Shown: positions 30,693 to 38,309 of the stretch, piece by piece
Position numbering within the stretch: position 1 is the first letter of the stretch
Layout of the letters: each line of letters starts with the position of its first letter
From: Nonomuraea roseoviolacea subsp. carminata
GTDB lineage: Bacteria; Actinomycetota; Actinomycetes; Streptosporangiales; Streptosporangiaceae
Direction of reading: 5' to 3'
NCBI RefSeq assembly: GCF_024172185.1
Contig: NZ_JAMZEC010000001.1
Location: 7,285,001 to 7,349,000 of the forward strand
DNA: 64,000 bases
Made by a program: the position numbers and the translations under genes
Notes under the pieces: model-generated
Told to the model about the DNA's origin: nothing
Databases searched by the model: none
What the model saw: only the letters and a program-made list of their open reading frames with translations

Positions 30693-31201
30693 CGGCCGCC
30701 GTCCTTGTGGCGGTGGACCAGCGTGAGCTCGGAGGTGGACACCAAGAGTTCCTCGGGCGTCTTGACGTCGGTGTTCTCCGACCCGCGTTCCATCGGCACC
30801 ATCACCAGGTGGGAGCACTTGGCCTCGTGGATGACCTGGGCGAACCACAGCGGGGAGAAGAACCCGGACGGGAGGCCGTCGTCCCACACGTCGCCCGGCT
30901 GCGGCGGCCAGTGACGCGGTGGGATGCCGAGCTTCTTGCGCACGGTGGCGGCGACGTACGGCTGGATGTAGCCCTCCGCCTCCATGCCGTCGAGGGCGGC
31001 GAGCGCGGCGGCGACGCGCTCCTGGAGGTCGGCGTCGGTCGGCTCCTGGCCGCTGGCGTGGGTGATGGCGGCCTGGGGCGGCATGGCGTAGACGTCGCCG
31101 TGCTCGTCGGCGATCCTCACGAAGACGGACGACGGGTGGTTGACGATGCGGACGCCCTTGATGGTGATGTTGGCCTTCTCGCCGCACTTGGGGATGTTCA
31201 C
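30689..31201 (-). CDS. Hypothetical protein (170 aa)
   Basis: GTG 31201 gives VNIPKCGEKANITIKGVRIV. An N-terminal OB- or SH3-like strand-rich part (VFVRIADEHGDVYAMPPQAA) precedes helices and WDDGLPSGFFSPLWFAQVIH. It directly precedes the exonuclease gene. Possibly a recombination or single-strand-binding accessory factor, but unproven. Confidence 0.6.
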   Translation of the reverse strand: MNIPKCGEKANITIKGVRIVNHPSSVFVRIADEHGDVYAMPPQAAITHASGQEPTDADLQERVAAALAALDGMEAEGYIQPYVAATVRKKLGIPPRHWPPQPGDVWDDGLPSGFFSPLWFAQVIHEAKCSHLVMVPMERGSENTDVKTPEELLVSTSELTLVHRHKDGGR

Positions 31202-31395
31202 TGGTCGTCCTGTTCGTCGCGGTAGGCGCGCTCGTCGGCGCGGGAGAGGCGGGGCCCGCCCCGCCAGGTCGGCCGGGGCCGGGCCTGGGCGGGGAAGGCG
31301 TCGTACGGGTGCTGGTGTGGGTCGCCGAGGCTGGCGAGGTATTCGCTGATCTCGTCCTCGGACGGCAGCCCGTTGAAGGGGGTGAAGGTGCTCAT
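31198..31395 (-). CDS. Small hypothetical protein (65 aa)
   Basis: MSTFTPFNGLPSEDEISEYL start, acidic helix, then a basic Pro/Arg region (AQARPRPTWRGGPRLSRADE). Overlaps both neighbours by 4 nt. Function unknown. Confidence 0.55.
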   Translation of the reverse strand: MSTFTPFNGLPSEDEISEYLASLGDPHQHPYDAFPAQARPRPTWRGGPRLSRADERAYRDEQDDQ

Positions 31396-31511
31396 CGGCA
31401 GCCCTTCCAGCACGAGGTGTTGGTGGCCGGGTTGATGTGGCCGTTGGGGCAGATCCGGGTGGAGGGGGTGCCGGGCGGCAGCCACGGCAGGGACGGCTTT
31501 GGCTTGGCCAT
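31392..31511 (-). CDS. Very small zinc-finger-like protein (39 aa)
   Basis: MAKPKPSLPWLPPGTPSTRI then CPNGHINPATNTSCWKGC: one C..H..C..C unit, enough for a single metal site. ATG 31511 (or GTG 31514) overlaps the upstream stop. Rubredoxin- or ribbon-like; function unknown. Confidence 0.5.
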   Translation of the reverse strand: MAKPKPSLPWLPPGTPSTRICPNGHINPATNTSCWKGCR

Positions 31512-31834
31512 CACGCGCCCCCGCCGTCGGCCGGGAAGTGATAGCCCCACGAAGCGTGGTGGGCGCGGTTGTCGGCGACGGCCTGGGCGTACGCCTTGCG
31601 GGCGCGCTGCTTCTCGATCGCCTGGTCCAGCCGGGCGATCACCTCGGGCTGGTCGGTCTCGATGAGGAAGGCGTACGACAGCTCCCAGAAGTTGCCCAGG
31701 TAGCGGATGACGCCGTCCCCCACGTCCTGACGGGTGGTGCCGAACAGGTCGCCGTCCGGGTGCAGCAGGTGCTCGTCCCCCTCGAGGAGTTCGAGCACGC
31801 GGGAGAGATTCCCGGCGTGGACGATGGTTGGCAT
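31511..31834 (-). CDS. Hypothetical protein (107 aa)
   Basis: ATG 31834 overlaps the upstream stop. MPTIVHAGNLSRVLELLEGD, then DVGDGVIRYLGNFWELSYAF and a helical C-terminus ending ASWGYHFPADGGGA. Family not recognised. Confidence 0.55.
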   Translation of the reverse strand: MPTIVHAGNLSRVLELLEGDEHLLHPDGDLFGTTRQDVGDGVIRYLGNFWELSYAFLIETDQPEVIARLDQAIEKQRARKAYAQAVADNRAHHASWGYHFPADGGGA

Positions 31835-32037
31835 CAGCGACCACCCCACCGGCGGGCCTTGACAGTGACCTCGGTGTCGGGGTTCACGTCCACCTGGCGG
31901 GCGCGGCCGTGCGCGGTCACGTCCTGGTAGCGGACGCCGCTGGCGCCGAGCTTCGTGACGCGGACCGGCCGCCCGTCGGCCCAGTCGGGGTTGGTGACGA
32001 CGTCGCCGTCGCGCAGGTCGCGGATCTTCGGCATCAC
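31834..32037 (-). CDS. Small beta-barrel-like protein (67 aa)
   Basis: GTG 32037 or ATG 32034. MPKIRDLRDGDVVTNPDWAD, RPVRVTKLGASGVRYQD, VDVNPDTEVTVKARRW. The alternating strands suggest an SH3/KOW-like barrel. Coupled at both ends. Function unknown. Confidence 0.55.
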   Translation of the reverse strand: MMPKIRDLRDGDVVTNPDWADGRPVRVTKLGASGVRYQDVTAHGRARQVDVNPDTEVTVKARRWGGR

Positions 32038-32435
32038 AGGTCGCCCCCGTCCAGGTAGAGGCTGGCGGTGACGTTGTGGGCCGCCGCGAGGTTTCCGCCG
32101 GGAGCGGCCATCACCCTTCGGGCGTAGTCGATCGCCCCTGTCGCGTTGGCCACCGCGTGGGCGGCCTTCGCGGGGTCGCCGCTGTCGTGGCCGACCCGGC
32201 CCGACTCGGCCAGGCGGGTGAGGCGCTCGGTGAGCTGGAGCAGGAGCTGGTCGAGCCGGGCGATGCCGTCGGCCAGGTCGCCGAGGACGGCGTGGATGGT
32301 GGCCGGGTCGGTGACGCCCTCGGGGCTACGGGTGGCGTGGTTGAGGACGTGGACCGCCTCGGTGAAGGCGTCGGCGGCGTGCCGGGTGTACTCGTCGCTG
32401 TGCGGGCCGGCCGGGTCGAGGCGGTAGGTGGTCAC
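32034..32435 (-). CDS. Hypothetical helical protein (133 aa)
   Basis: GTG 32435 overlaps the upstream stop. VTTYRLDPAGPHSDEYTRHA, LADGIARLDQLLLQLTERLT, GAIDYARRVMAAPGGNLAAA. All-helical, possibly forming a coiled coil around the Leu-rich stretch. Function unknown. Confidence 0.55.
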   Translation of the reverse strand: MTTYRLDPAGPHSDEYTRHAADAFTEAVHVLNHATRSPEGVTDPATIHAVLGDLADGIARLDQLLLQLTERLTRLAESGRVGHDSGDPAKAAHAVANATGAIDYARRVMAAPGGNLAAAHNVTASLYLDGGDL

Positions 32436-33262
32436 AGGGTCACCGCCACGGGGGTCTCGTCGTAGTCGGCGTTCTCGCGGGCGTGGCGGGCCCGGGCGAG
32501 GGCCTCGTCGCGGGCCTGGCTGGCGGCCTTGACGCGGTCGTCGTAGGGGTCGTGCTTGGCCAGGTCGATCGCCTGGTCCGGAGTGACGTAGCACAGGCGG
32601 GCGATCTGGGCGGCGAGGAGCATGGTGCGCTGGTGGCCGCCGCCGGCGTCGCAGCTGTGCTCGTCCACGTACGCGGCGAGCGTGGCGGTGATGCGCTCCG
32701 ACGCGTCGTCGGTACGGGCCTGGTCGACGAGCTCCGCGACGTGCTGGTGGGCGGCGTGCTGGGTCTCGTCGGGGATCGGCGACGGGGCGCCGTGCGCCAT
32801 CTCGGCGGCCAGCGTCTGCATCGCCCAGCGCAGCGCGGCGCCGACGGCGTCGTCGTGGTGGCGGGCGGCGCGTGCGGCGATGATGCGCAGCGCCCGCTCC
32901 ACCGGGTTGCCCTGCGACGGCGCGCCGAGCCCGGCCGCGTCGAGGTTGCCGCGCGCGGCCTGGCGGGTTGACCGCCACTCCCGCCGGTCCTGGTCCGAGA
33001 CGGCCGGCAGATGCTGCTGGATCAGCCGGGTGGCGAGGCTCGGCAGCCCGTGCGCCTCACCGGTGACGAACTTCGAGAGCGTGTTGCGGAGGTACGGGGG
33101 CAGCTCCACCAGGTAGGTGAGCATGGTCAGCGCCTGCCGATCGCGGGCGGTCAGGTAGGTGATCCACTTGCCGCCGAGCCGCTGGATGGCGTCGGTGGCG
33201 TCGAGGATGTCGGCGGGCGCCAGCTCGATGGTGGCGGGCTGGTCTGCGATAATGGCGGTCAA
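32432..33262 (-). CDS. Hypothetical early protein (276 aa)
   Basis: Start TTG 33262 chosen because GAAGGA lies 7 nt upstream; the longer upstream frame looks non-coding. LTAIIADQPATIELAPADIL begins it, then IQRLGGKWITYLTARDRQAL, EAHGLPSLATRLIQQHLPAV and a long helical C-terminus (YVTPDQAIDLAKHDPYDD). Largest gene of the first early block after the switch; family not recognised. Confidence 0.6.
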   Translation of the reverse strand: MTAIIADQPATIELAPADILDATDAIQRLGGKWITYLTARDRQALTMLTYLVELPPYLRNTLSKFVTGEAHGLPSLATRLIQQHLPAVSDQDRREWRSTRQAARGNLDAAGLGAPSQGNPVERALRIIAARAARHHDDAVGAALRWAMQTLAAEMAHGAPSPIPDETQHAAHQHVAELVDQARTDDASERITATLAAYVDEHSCDAGGGHQRTMLLAAQIARLCYVTPDQAIDLAKHDPYDDRVKAASQARDEALARARHARENADYDETPVAVTL

Positions 33263-33336
33263 CGATCTGTCCTTCGCTCGAGTAGGGATGTGATCGGCGG
33301 GGCTCGGCCGGTGACAGCGGTCGGGCCTCGCGGCTT

Positions 33337-33585
33337 TTACGGGGTGGGGTTGTGCACTCGGGGCAGGTTGGCGACGTACGCCAGGAGCGCGGCGGCCGGG
33401 ACGCGCAGGAGGGTGCGGGTGCTGCCCTCTCCGGCCACGTCCACGGCCTCGAGGAGTCCGTCGCGAATGCGGTCGTAGACTGCGTCCCTGCTGTCGAGGC
33501 CGAGCTGTTCGCATACCTGGGGGATGGTCAGCAGCAAGGGGAGCTGGAACTGCGTGTCGGCGGTCTTGGTCTTGGCGCGCTTCAC
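33337..33585 (-). CDS. Excisionase/HTH_17-like protein (82 aa)
   Basis: A basic N-terminus (MKRAKTKTADTQFQLPLLLT) leads to a winged-helix core (IPQVCEQLGLDSRDAVYDRI, then RDGLLEAVDVAGEGSTRTLL). This matches small excisionase/MerR-type DNA-binding proteins. It is co-transcribed with the Cro-like gene (ATGA overlap) and lies close to the attachment site, fitting a recombination directionality factor. Confidence 0.6.
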   Translation of the reverse strand: MKRAKTKTADTQFQLPLLLTIPQVCEQLGLDSRDAVYDRIRDGLLEAVDVAGEGSTRTLLRVPAAALLAYVANLPRVHNPTP

Positions 33586-33830
33586 GACGCGACCTGCTCG
33601 TCCACGTCGAAGAGGGCTGCGATCTGCTCGCGTACGGTGTCGTCGCCGAGCAGCCGGAGGATCCCGATCACGTAAGGGCCCGACAGGTCCTTGGTCTTGC
33701 CGGTGATGACGCGGTTGTGGATGGAGACGTGGACTCCGATGGCGCGGGCCTGGGCGCTCTGCGAGTCGAGGCCGAGCGCGGCGGCCTGGTCTGCGAATTC
33801 GTCGCGGCGCAGCTTGACGTTGTGCGCCAT
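33582..33830 (-). CDS. Cro-like XRE helix-turn-helix protein (82 aa)
   Basis: MAHNVKLRRDEFADQAAALG with an HTH centred on SQSAQARAIGVHVSIHNRVI. The recognition segment VHVSIHNRV nearly equals VHVSIINRV of the divergent repressor, so both probably read the same operator. ATG follows AGGAGGT at 5 nt. First gene of the leftward early operon, as expected of a Cro. Confidence 0.75.
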   Translation of the reverse strand: MAHNVKLRRDEFADQAAALGLDSQSAQARAIGVHVSIHNRVITGKTKDLSGPYVIGILRLLGDDTVREQIAALFDVDEQVAS

Positions 33831-33882
33831 GGCACCTCCTAGTTGAAGCTCGAACTTTGCTTTGGAGAGAAGCTGTGCCTGG

Positions 33883-33911
33883 AATCTAGTCTTCTCTGTT
33901 CAGAGAAGCAA
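33883..33911 (-). promoter_or_regulatory. Early leftward promoter with embedded palindromic operator
   Basis: On the minus strand TTGCTT (33906-33911), a 17-nt spacer and TAGATT (33883-33888) make a good sigma-70-like promoter. The perfect 18-bp palindrome CTTCTCTG-TT-CAGAGAAG (33891-33908) fills the spacer and overlaps the -35. A further half-site AGAGAAGC lies at 33866-33873, 36 bp from the same octamer in the palindrome. Bound repressor or Cro would block the promoter. Confidence 0.65.
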
Positions 33912-34001
33912 TAGGGAAGTCAAGATTCTTTGCGCTACAAATCAGGGCTTTCACATGGGTAAACCTGGACAGTCAGGCTTCGGTGCCCTCAGCGGCCATG
34001 T

Positions 34002-34028
34002 TGTACGAAGTGATCAGCGCGCTATCAT
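34002..34028 (+). promoter_or_regulatory. Putative repressor promoter giving leaderless mRNA
   Basis: TTGTAC (34002-34007), 15-nt spacer, TATCAT (34023-34028). Initiation would fall about 7-9 nt later, at or next to the GTG at 34037, so the repressor message would lack a leader. No Shine-Dalgarno is seen, in agreement. Confidence 0.4.
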
Positions 34029-34036
34029 CATTGCTC

Positions 34037-34510
34037 GTGGGCAAAATGGCAGGTCAGCTAGGCGCTTGGCTGCGCCAGGAGCTGACGCGACGCGGCTACG
34101 ACCTCGCCAAGGGCGGGCAGTCGCAATTTGCGCGCGAAGCGGACGTGCACGTCTCGATCATCAACCGGGTCGTCAACAAGGGCCAAGGTGTCGAGATCGA
34201 CGTCCTACGACGGATCGGCCGGGCGCTCGGCTTCAACGTCGGCGAGATGCTGGTGCTCGCTGGGCAGGTCGAGCGTGACGAGTTGCCGGTCCGCCCTCCG
34301 GAGGAACTGGAAGAGGCGTCTCATCCCGAGCCTGCGCCGGACACCAACCCGTACAGCGACCCGTACGAGCGTCAGGTGTGGGAGATGGAAGAGTTGTCGG
34401 AGTTCGTCCGCCGCTCGATGATCGTGGCCATGCAGAGCGCGATCCGGATGGAGGAGGAAGAGGACAAGCGGCCGAACGCCGACGTCCGACAGTTCCGCCG
34501 GCCCTCCTGA
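34037..34510 (+). CDS. Prophage repressor, XRE family
   Basis: A 157-aa protein (VGKMAGQLGAWLRQELTRRG); ATG 34046 is an alternative start. The N-terminal HTH runs through GGQSQFAREADVHVSIINRV and VNKGQGVEIDVLRRIGRALG. The C-terminal half is acidic and proline-rich, with a final helix (LSEFVRRSMIVAMQSAIRME), perhaps for dimerisation. No Ser-Lys autoprotease motif is visible. It is divergent from the early operon, next to the attachment site, as lysogeny repressors are. Confidence 0.8.
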   Translation: MGKMAGQLGAWLRQELTRRGYDLAKGGQSQFAREADVHVSIINRVVNKGQGVEIDVLRRIGRALGFNVGEMLVLAGQVERDELPVRPPEELEEASHPEPAPDTNPYSDPYERQVWEMEELSEFVRRSMIVAMQSAIRMEEEEDKRPNADVRQFRRPS

Positions 34511-34691
34511 TGGCGGTGGGGGTCCTGGCCGCCCGCCGAGACGTTGCTCTCTGTAATCTGCATCCTCGAGACCGTCTGCGTGCGTCAGCCGTGCGTCAAG
34601 AGGTGTCGACACCAGCCGACACCAGCCGACACGGGGCGACAGTTTTCGCAGGTAGAGACGCATCTGCAGAGTTCTCACCTGGGGTTACTGT
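34511..34691. repeat. Attachment-site arm region with two sets of direct repeats
   Basis: CGTGCGTCA occurs at 34579-34587 and 34590-34598, 11 bp apart (one helical turn). ACCAGCCGAC occurs twice in tandem at 34611-34630, with CGAC also before it. Paired short repeats beside the core are typical arm-type sites for a tyrosine integrase and its partners. No gene is credible here. Confidence 0.45.
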
Positions 34692-34740
34692 CTTCGTTCA
34701 CACCGAAGAGGTCACTGGTTCGATCCCAGTATCGCCCACC
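34692..34740 (+). other. Attachment site core: 3' fragment of tRNA-Val(CAC)
   Basis: CTTCG-TTCACAC-CGAAG forms a perfect anticodon arm (anticodon CAC). It is followed by AGGTC, the T-arm ACTGG-TTCGATC-CCAGT, the acceptor strand ATCGCCC, and ACC. The D-arm and a correctly spaced 5' acceptor are missing upstream, so this is only the 3' part of a tRNA. Integration into a tRNA gene leaves such a fragment at one prophage end. The intact tRNA-Val should flank the other end, left of the window. Confidence 0.75.
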
Positions 34741-34747
34741 GCAGACG

Positions 34748-34776
34748 AAGGGGCTCCGGAGATGTCCGGGGCCCCT
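34748..34776 (+). terminator. Terminator behind the tRNA fragment
   Basis: AAGGGGCTCCGGA and TCCGGGGCCCCTT form a long stem with one mismatch and a GATG loop, followed by CTCTC. It is probably the original terminator of the host tRNA gene, now stranded beside the prophage. Confidence 0.6.
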
Positions 34777-35016
34777 TCTCTCATGTCGGCCCCCGGGTTC
34801 CGAGCCCGCCGGCCTCCTCCAGGACGACGGCCAGGGCGACGGCTGGAGCCCCGGAAGACCGTCATCGCGCCGCGGCATCCGGTGGCACAGAATGGAGCGA
34901 GCCGTCCCATCCCGCACCCCTGGCATGGGCCGCGGCCGAACCCACACCCCGCAGATGGGACCATCGTTCCGGGTTCCTCCCTAGATGCGTGATAACTCCC
35001 GTACAGGATGGATTCG

Positions 35017-36186
35017 ATGTCAGATTCAGAGTTCCCCCTCGTCCAGTTCATGAGGGAGGGTTTCGACCCGGTAGCGGAGCTCGCCAGCATCCGTGCCGAT
35101 CATCCCGTCTATCCCATGGAGATCCCCGGCGGCCAGACCGTGTACCTGGTCACCCGCTACCACGACGTGCGATCCGTGCTGGGGGACCACGAGCGCTTCA
35201 GCAACGACTTCGGCAACGTGATCGGGCTCGGCTCCAACCAGGAGGACCCGGGCGGCCTCGGCTTCCGCGACCCGCCCGAGCACACCCGGCTGCGCCGCTA
35301 CCTCACCCCGGAGTTCACCGTGCGCCGCCTGCGCCGGATGGAGCCCCGCATCGAGGCCCTGGTCGAGGAGTACCTCGACAAGATGGAGGCCGCCGGCCCG
35401 CCGGCCGACCTGGTCGAGTCCTTCGCCCTGCCGATCCCGTCGCTCGTGGTGTGCGAGCTGCTCGGCGTGCCGTACGAGGAGCGGGCCGACTTCCTGCGGA
35501 TCAGCACCAACCGCTTCGACCTCACCGCCGGGCCCGAGGCGTCCCTGCAGGCCGTCAACGACGCGATGACGTACCTCACGGACCTCGTCGCCCGCGAGCG
35601 GCTCGCCCCCGGCGAGGGCCTGCTCGGCCAGCTCCTTCGTGAGCACGGCGACGAGCTCGACGACCGCACGCTCGCCAGCATGGCCGACGGCCTGCTGACC
35701 GGCGGTCATGACACCAGCACCAGCATGCTCTCGCTCGGCACCCTGTGGCTGCTGGAGAACCCCGAGCAGGCGGCCAAGGTGCGCGAGGTCGACGGCCACG
35801 TCAACGAGGTGGTCGAGGAGCTGCTGCGCTACATGACCGTCGTGCAGGTCGCCTTCCCCCGCTTCGCCCGCGAGGACCTGGAGCTGCATGGCCACACCGT
35901 CAAGAAGGGCGAGATGGTGCTGTGCTCGCTGAGCGCCGCCAACCGCGACCCGAACCTCGGCGACGACATGGACCAGGTCAAGCCGCACCGCGAGACCGCG
36001 GGCTCGCACCTGGCCTTCGGCCACGGCATCCACCGCTGCATCGGCGCGCCGCTGGCCCAGATGGAGATGCGCATCGCGTTCCCCGCGCTGCTGCGCCGCT
36101 TCCCCGGCCTGCGCGTGGCCGGAGAGGTGCCGTTCCGGGCGCTGTCCATCGTCCACGGCGTGGAGAAGCTACCGGTCGCCTGGTAA
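35017..36186 (+). CDS. Cytochrome P450
   Basis: A soluble bacterial P450 of 389 aa. The I-helix oxygen-activating motif is LTGGHDTSTSMLSL, the ExxR pair is EELLRYM, and the heme-thiolate loop is FGHGIHRCIGAPLAQMEM. Early substrate-recognition sequence includes FRDPPEHTRLRRYLTPEF. Start ATG 35017 has AGGA at 8 nt; ATG 35008 is an alternative. It would hydroxylate a small molecule using ferredoxin electrons. No ferredoxin gene is adjacent and no biosynthetic cluster is visible, so the substrate is unknown. CYP105/107-like by general resemblance. Confidence 0.93.
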   Translation: MSDSEFPLVQFMREGFDPVAELASIRADHPVYPMEIPGGQTVYLVTRYHDVRSVLGDHERFSNDFGNVIGLGSNQEDPGGLGFRDPPEHTRLRRYLTPEFTVRRLRRMEPRIEALVEEYLDKMEAAGPPADLVESFALPIPSLVVCELLGVPYEERADFLRISTNRFDLTAGPEASLQAVNDAMTYLTDLVARERLAPGEGLLGQLLREHGDELDDRTLASMADGLLTGGHDTSTSMLSLGTLWLLENPEQAAKVREVDGHVNEVVEELLRYMTVVQVAFPRFAREDLELHGHTVKKGEMVLCSLSAANRDPNLGDDMDQVKPHRETAGSHLAFGHGIHRCIGAPLAQMEMRIAFPALLRRFPGLRVAGEVPFRALSIVHGVEKLPVAW

Positions 36187-36205
36187 TGGGGTTACGTTCA
36201 CAAGT

Positions 36206-36982
36206 GTGAACGAGCCCGCGATCGACCTGACCACGGTGAGCGTCGTCGTGTTCGACACCGACGGCGTGGTCACCGACACCGCGCGGGGCCACGCGGCCGC
36301 CTGGAAGCACGTCTTCGACGCCTTCCTGCGCGGCCGCTCGGCCCCCTTCGACATCCGGGACGACTACCTGCGCCACGTCGACGGCCGGCCCCGCCTGGAC
36401 GGCATCCGCACGTTCCTGGCCTCGCGCGGCCTGGAGCTGCCGGAGGGCTCGCCCGACGACGAGCCGGGCGCGCCGACCGTCCACGGGCTCGGCCGGGCCA
36501 AGGACCGGCTGTTCCTCGACCAGGTGGACAAGTACGGCGTCGCCGCGTTCCCGTCCACCGTGGCGCTGCTGCACGAGCTGCGCCACCGGGGGGCGCGCAC
36601 CGCGGCCGTCTCGGCCAGCATGCACGGCCGCAAGCTGATCACGTCGGCCGCCGTCACCCACCTGTTCGACGCGCACGTCGACGGCGACGACGCGGCCCTG
36701 CTGAACCTGCCCGGCCTGCCCGATCCCGCGCTGTTCCTTGAAGCCGCCCGCCGGCTCGCCGTGACGCCGTCGCGCGCCGCCGTGGTGGGGGCGGCGCTGC
36801 CGGGCGTCGAGGCGGCCCGCAAGGCCGGCTTCGGGCTCGTCGTCGCGGTCGGCCGGCCCGAGCTCGGCGACGAGCGGGCCGGCGAGCGGGGCGAGGAGCT
36901 GCGCGAGCACGGCGCGGACGTGGTCGTGGCCGACCTCGGCGAGCTCACCGTACGCGGGAGGGTCCTACCCTGGGGCACGTGA
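36206..36982 (+). CDS. HAD-superfamily protein, beta-phosphoglucomutase-like
   Basis: 258 aa from GTG. Motif I VVVFDTDGVVTDTARGHAAA carries the DxD nucleophile pair. Motif II lies in TAAVSASMHGRKL, and the cap has WKHVFDAFLRGR. The usual acidic motif IV (VVEDAxxGV) reads VVGAALPGV here, so both metal-binding acids are missing. The protein may therefore be weak or non-catalytic. It overlaps the DUF4031 gene by 4 nt. Confidence 0.75.
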   Translation: MNEPAIDLTTVSVVVFDTDGVVTDTARGHAAAWKHVFDAFLRGRSAPFDIRDDYLRHVDGRPRLDGIRTFLASRGLELPEGSPDDEPGAPTVHGLGRAKDRLFLDQVDKYGVAAFPSTVALLHELRHRGARTAAVSASMHGRKLITSAAVTHLFDAHVDGDDAALLNLPGLPDPALFLEAARRLAVTPSRAAVVGAALPGVEAARKAGFGLVVAVGRPELGDERAGERGEELREHGADVVVADLGELTVRGRVLPWGT

Positions 36983-37257
36983 CCGTGCTCATAGACCCCC
37001 CGAACTGGCCGGGCCCGCGCGGCCTGCTGTGGTCCCACCTGGTCAGCGATCACTCCCTGGAGGAGCTGCACGCCTTCGCCGCACTGCTGGGGGTGCCGGC
37101 GCGGGCGTTCGACCGCGACCACTACGACGTCCCGGAGACGGTCCACGCGCGGGCCGTGGAGCTGGGAGCCGAGGCGGTCGGCTCGCGGGAGCTGCTGCGC
37201 CGCCTCGTCGCCGCAGGCCTGCGCCGCCGCAAGCGCCACGGCCCTGTGCCCGGGTGA
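36979..37257 (+). CDS. DUF4031 domain protein
   Basis: A 92-aa protein, VTVLIDPPNWPGPRGLLWSH, then LVSDHSLEELHAFAALLGVP and FDRDHYDVPETVHARAVELG. It covers the whole DUF4031 family, small actinobacterial proteins of unknown role. Coupled to the HAD gene by the GTGA overlap, so the pair may act together. Confidence 0.8.
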   Translation: MTVLIDPPNWPGPRGLLWSHLVSDHSLEELHAFAALLGVPARAFDRDHYDVPETVHARAVELGAEAVGSRELLRRLVAAGLRRRKRHGPVPG

Positions 37258-37268
37258 ACACGGAGGGC

Positions 37269-37314
37269 CGGCCGCGGGCGGGCGCGGCCGAGCCGCCGCG
37301 TGTTCCCGGTTTTT
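37269..37314. terminator. Bidirectional terminator between convergent genes
   Basis: CGGCCGCG (37269-37276) pairs with CGCGGCCG (37283-37290). A wider ACACG/CGTGT pairing surrounds it, and TTTTT lies at 37310-37314. It separates the plus-strand DUF4031 gene from the minus-strand DUF5994 gene. Confidence 0.5.
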
Positions 37315-37332
37315 CCGGCGACGCCTACGCGC

Positions 37333-37845
37333 TCAAGAGCTGTCTCGATCCGCGTGGCCTTCCGGGCCTCCCGAGCCCCCCTCCGGAGCGGCGGGATGGA
37401 GGATGTCGCCGGGACTGACGCCGACCGTGCCTGCGGCGGCGAGCGTGAGGGCGGCCGTGGCGGTCTCCTCCGCGGTGCCGGGCGGGACGACCAGCAAGGT
37501 GACAGGCTCGGTGCCGGCGAGGCTCAGGGTGACCAGGCTCGGGTCTGCGCTGCGGAACCAGCCCACCCTGACCTGGCGGCCGGGGGTCGGGATGCGGTGC
37601 GGAATGTGGTCCCACGCGTCCCGATGCACTCCGACCCGCAGGACGTTCCTGCCGGAACGCTCGCCGACGGCGGCGATGAGGGCGGGGAGCTCGGCGGCGG
37701 CGTCGCGGGTGCGGGGCCACCATGCCCCGTCGACGGTGCCCTTCCGGTCGAGGGCGGGATTCAGCCTGAGCCTGAGCTCGGGATGGGCGGTGGGGACGTC
37801 GGCGGTCGCGGCGCCCGGCTGTGGGGAGAGGATTGCTGTCATCAT
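37333..37845 (-). CDS. DUF5994 family protein
   Basis: 170 aa. ELRLRLNPALDRKGTVDGAW and WPRTRDAAAELPALIAAVGE, then HRDAWDHIPHRIPTPGRQVR and VGWFRSADPSLVTLSLAG mark the DUF5994 family. This is found in multiple copies in actinomycetes, often near osmotic- and sigma-B-type stress genes, as here. No catalytic residues are known. The C-terminus is a disordered Gly/Glu tail. Confidence 0.75.
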   Translation of the reverse strand: MMTAILSPQPGAATADVPTAHPELRLRLNPALDRKGTVDGAWWPRTRDAAAELPALIAAVGERSGRNVLRVGVHRDAWDHIPHRIPTPGRQVRVGWFRSADPSLVTLSLAGTEPVTLLVVPPGTAEETATAALTLAAAGTVGVSPGDILHPAAPEGGSGGPEGHADRDSS

Positions 37846-38153
37846 CGTTGCCTGGCCTGCTCAGGCCCTTGAAAGGGCCGACAATGGTCTATCGCCGCGG
37901 GTGACGCCGACCTGTGTGCCAACGCGCGAAATATCCTCGGTATTTGCAGTCTACCTGATTTCTGCTTGGTTTATTTGTTTTTGTTATCGATGGTGATGAT
38001 AACCGGGATGGCAATTGCTTCTTTCTGATGTCGGATCGGAGGAGGACCATCGGAGTCAGGCCGTGCGACGGCCGCGGAACGCGACGCGGGCAGAGTGCCT
38101 GCCGCCCCGGCGGATCACAGTTCCTCCAGGTGGAAGCGCGAAGGGAGCCCGCT
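37846..38153. promoter_or_regulatory. Intergenic region, AT-rich centre
   Basis: A 308-nt gap between a minus-strand gene (DUF5994) and the plus-strand CsbD-like gene, so it should hold two divergent promoters. A hairpin GGCCC-TTGAAA-GGGCC lies near 37864-37880. The stretch 37925-38030 is unusually AT-rich, with TTGGTTTATTTG and TTGTTATCGATGG. No gene is convincing in it. Confidence 0.4.
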
Positions 38154-38309
38154 GTGAGCCCGACACGGAAGATCAGAGCCAAGGCGCGGGTCATCAAGGG
38201 CTGGATCATGGTGTATTTCGGCCGCGCGACCGGAAACCAGCAGCTGGAATCGGAGGGCATGGTCGTCGTCGACGGCAAAGGCGGCGACCACCCGGTTGCC
38301 GGCACTTAG
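38154..38309 (+). CDS. CsbD-like small stress protein (51 aa)
   Basis: GTG 38154 has GGGAG 7 nt upstream. The product VSPTRKIRAKARVIKGWIMV then YFGRATGNQQLESEGMVVVD follows the CsbD pattern (K.A...KG.....GRATGN..LE..G). CsbD proteins are abundant general-stress proteins of unknown mechanism. A relative lies at 41051-41203. Confidence 0.6.
   Translation: MSPTRKIRAKARVIKGWIMVYFGRATGNQQLESEGMVVVDGKGGDHPVAGT

Noticed and set aside
34634..34737. Complete tRNA gene at the prophage end (GGGCGAC to ATCGCCC)
   Set aside because: The span is 104 nt, there is no D-arm, and the apparent 5' acceptor match is within repeat sequence; only the 3' part is tRNA-like.
35008..37257. P450 and HAD genes as a natural-product cluster
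   Set aside because: No synthase, tailoring or transport genes nearby; the following genes are stress and unknown-function types.
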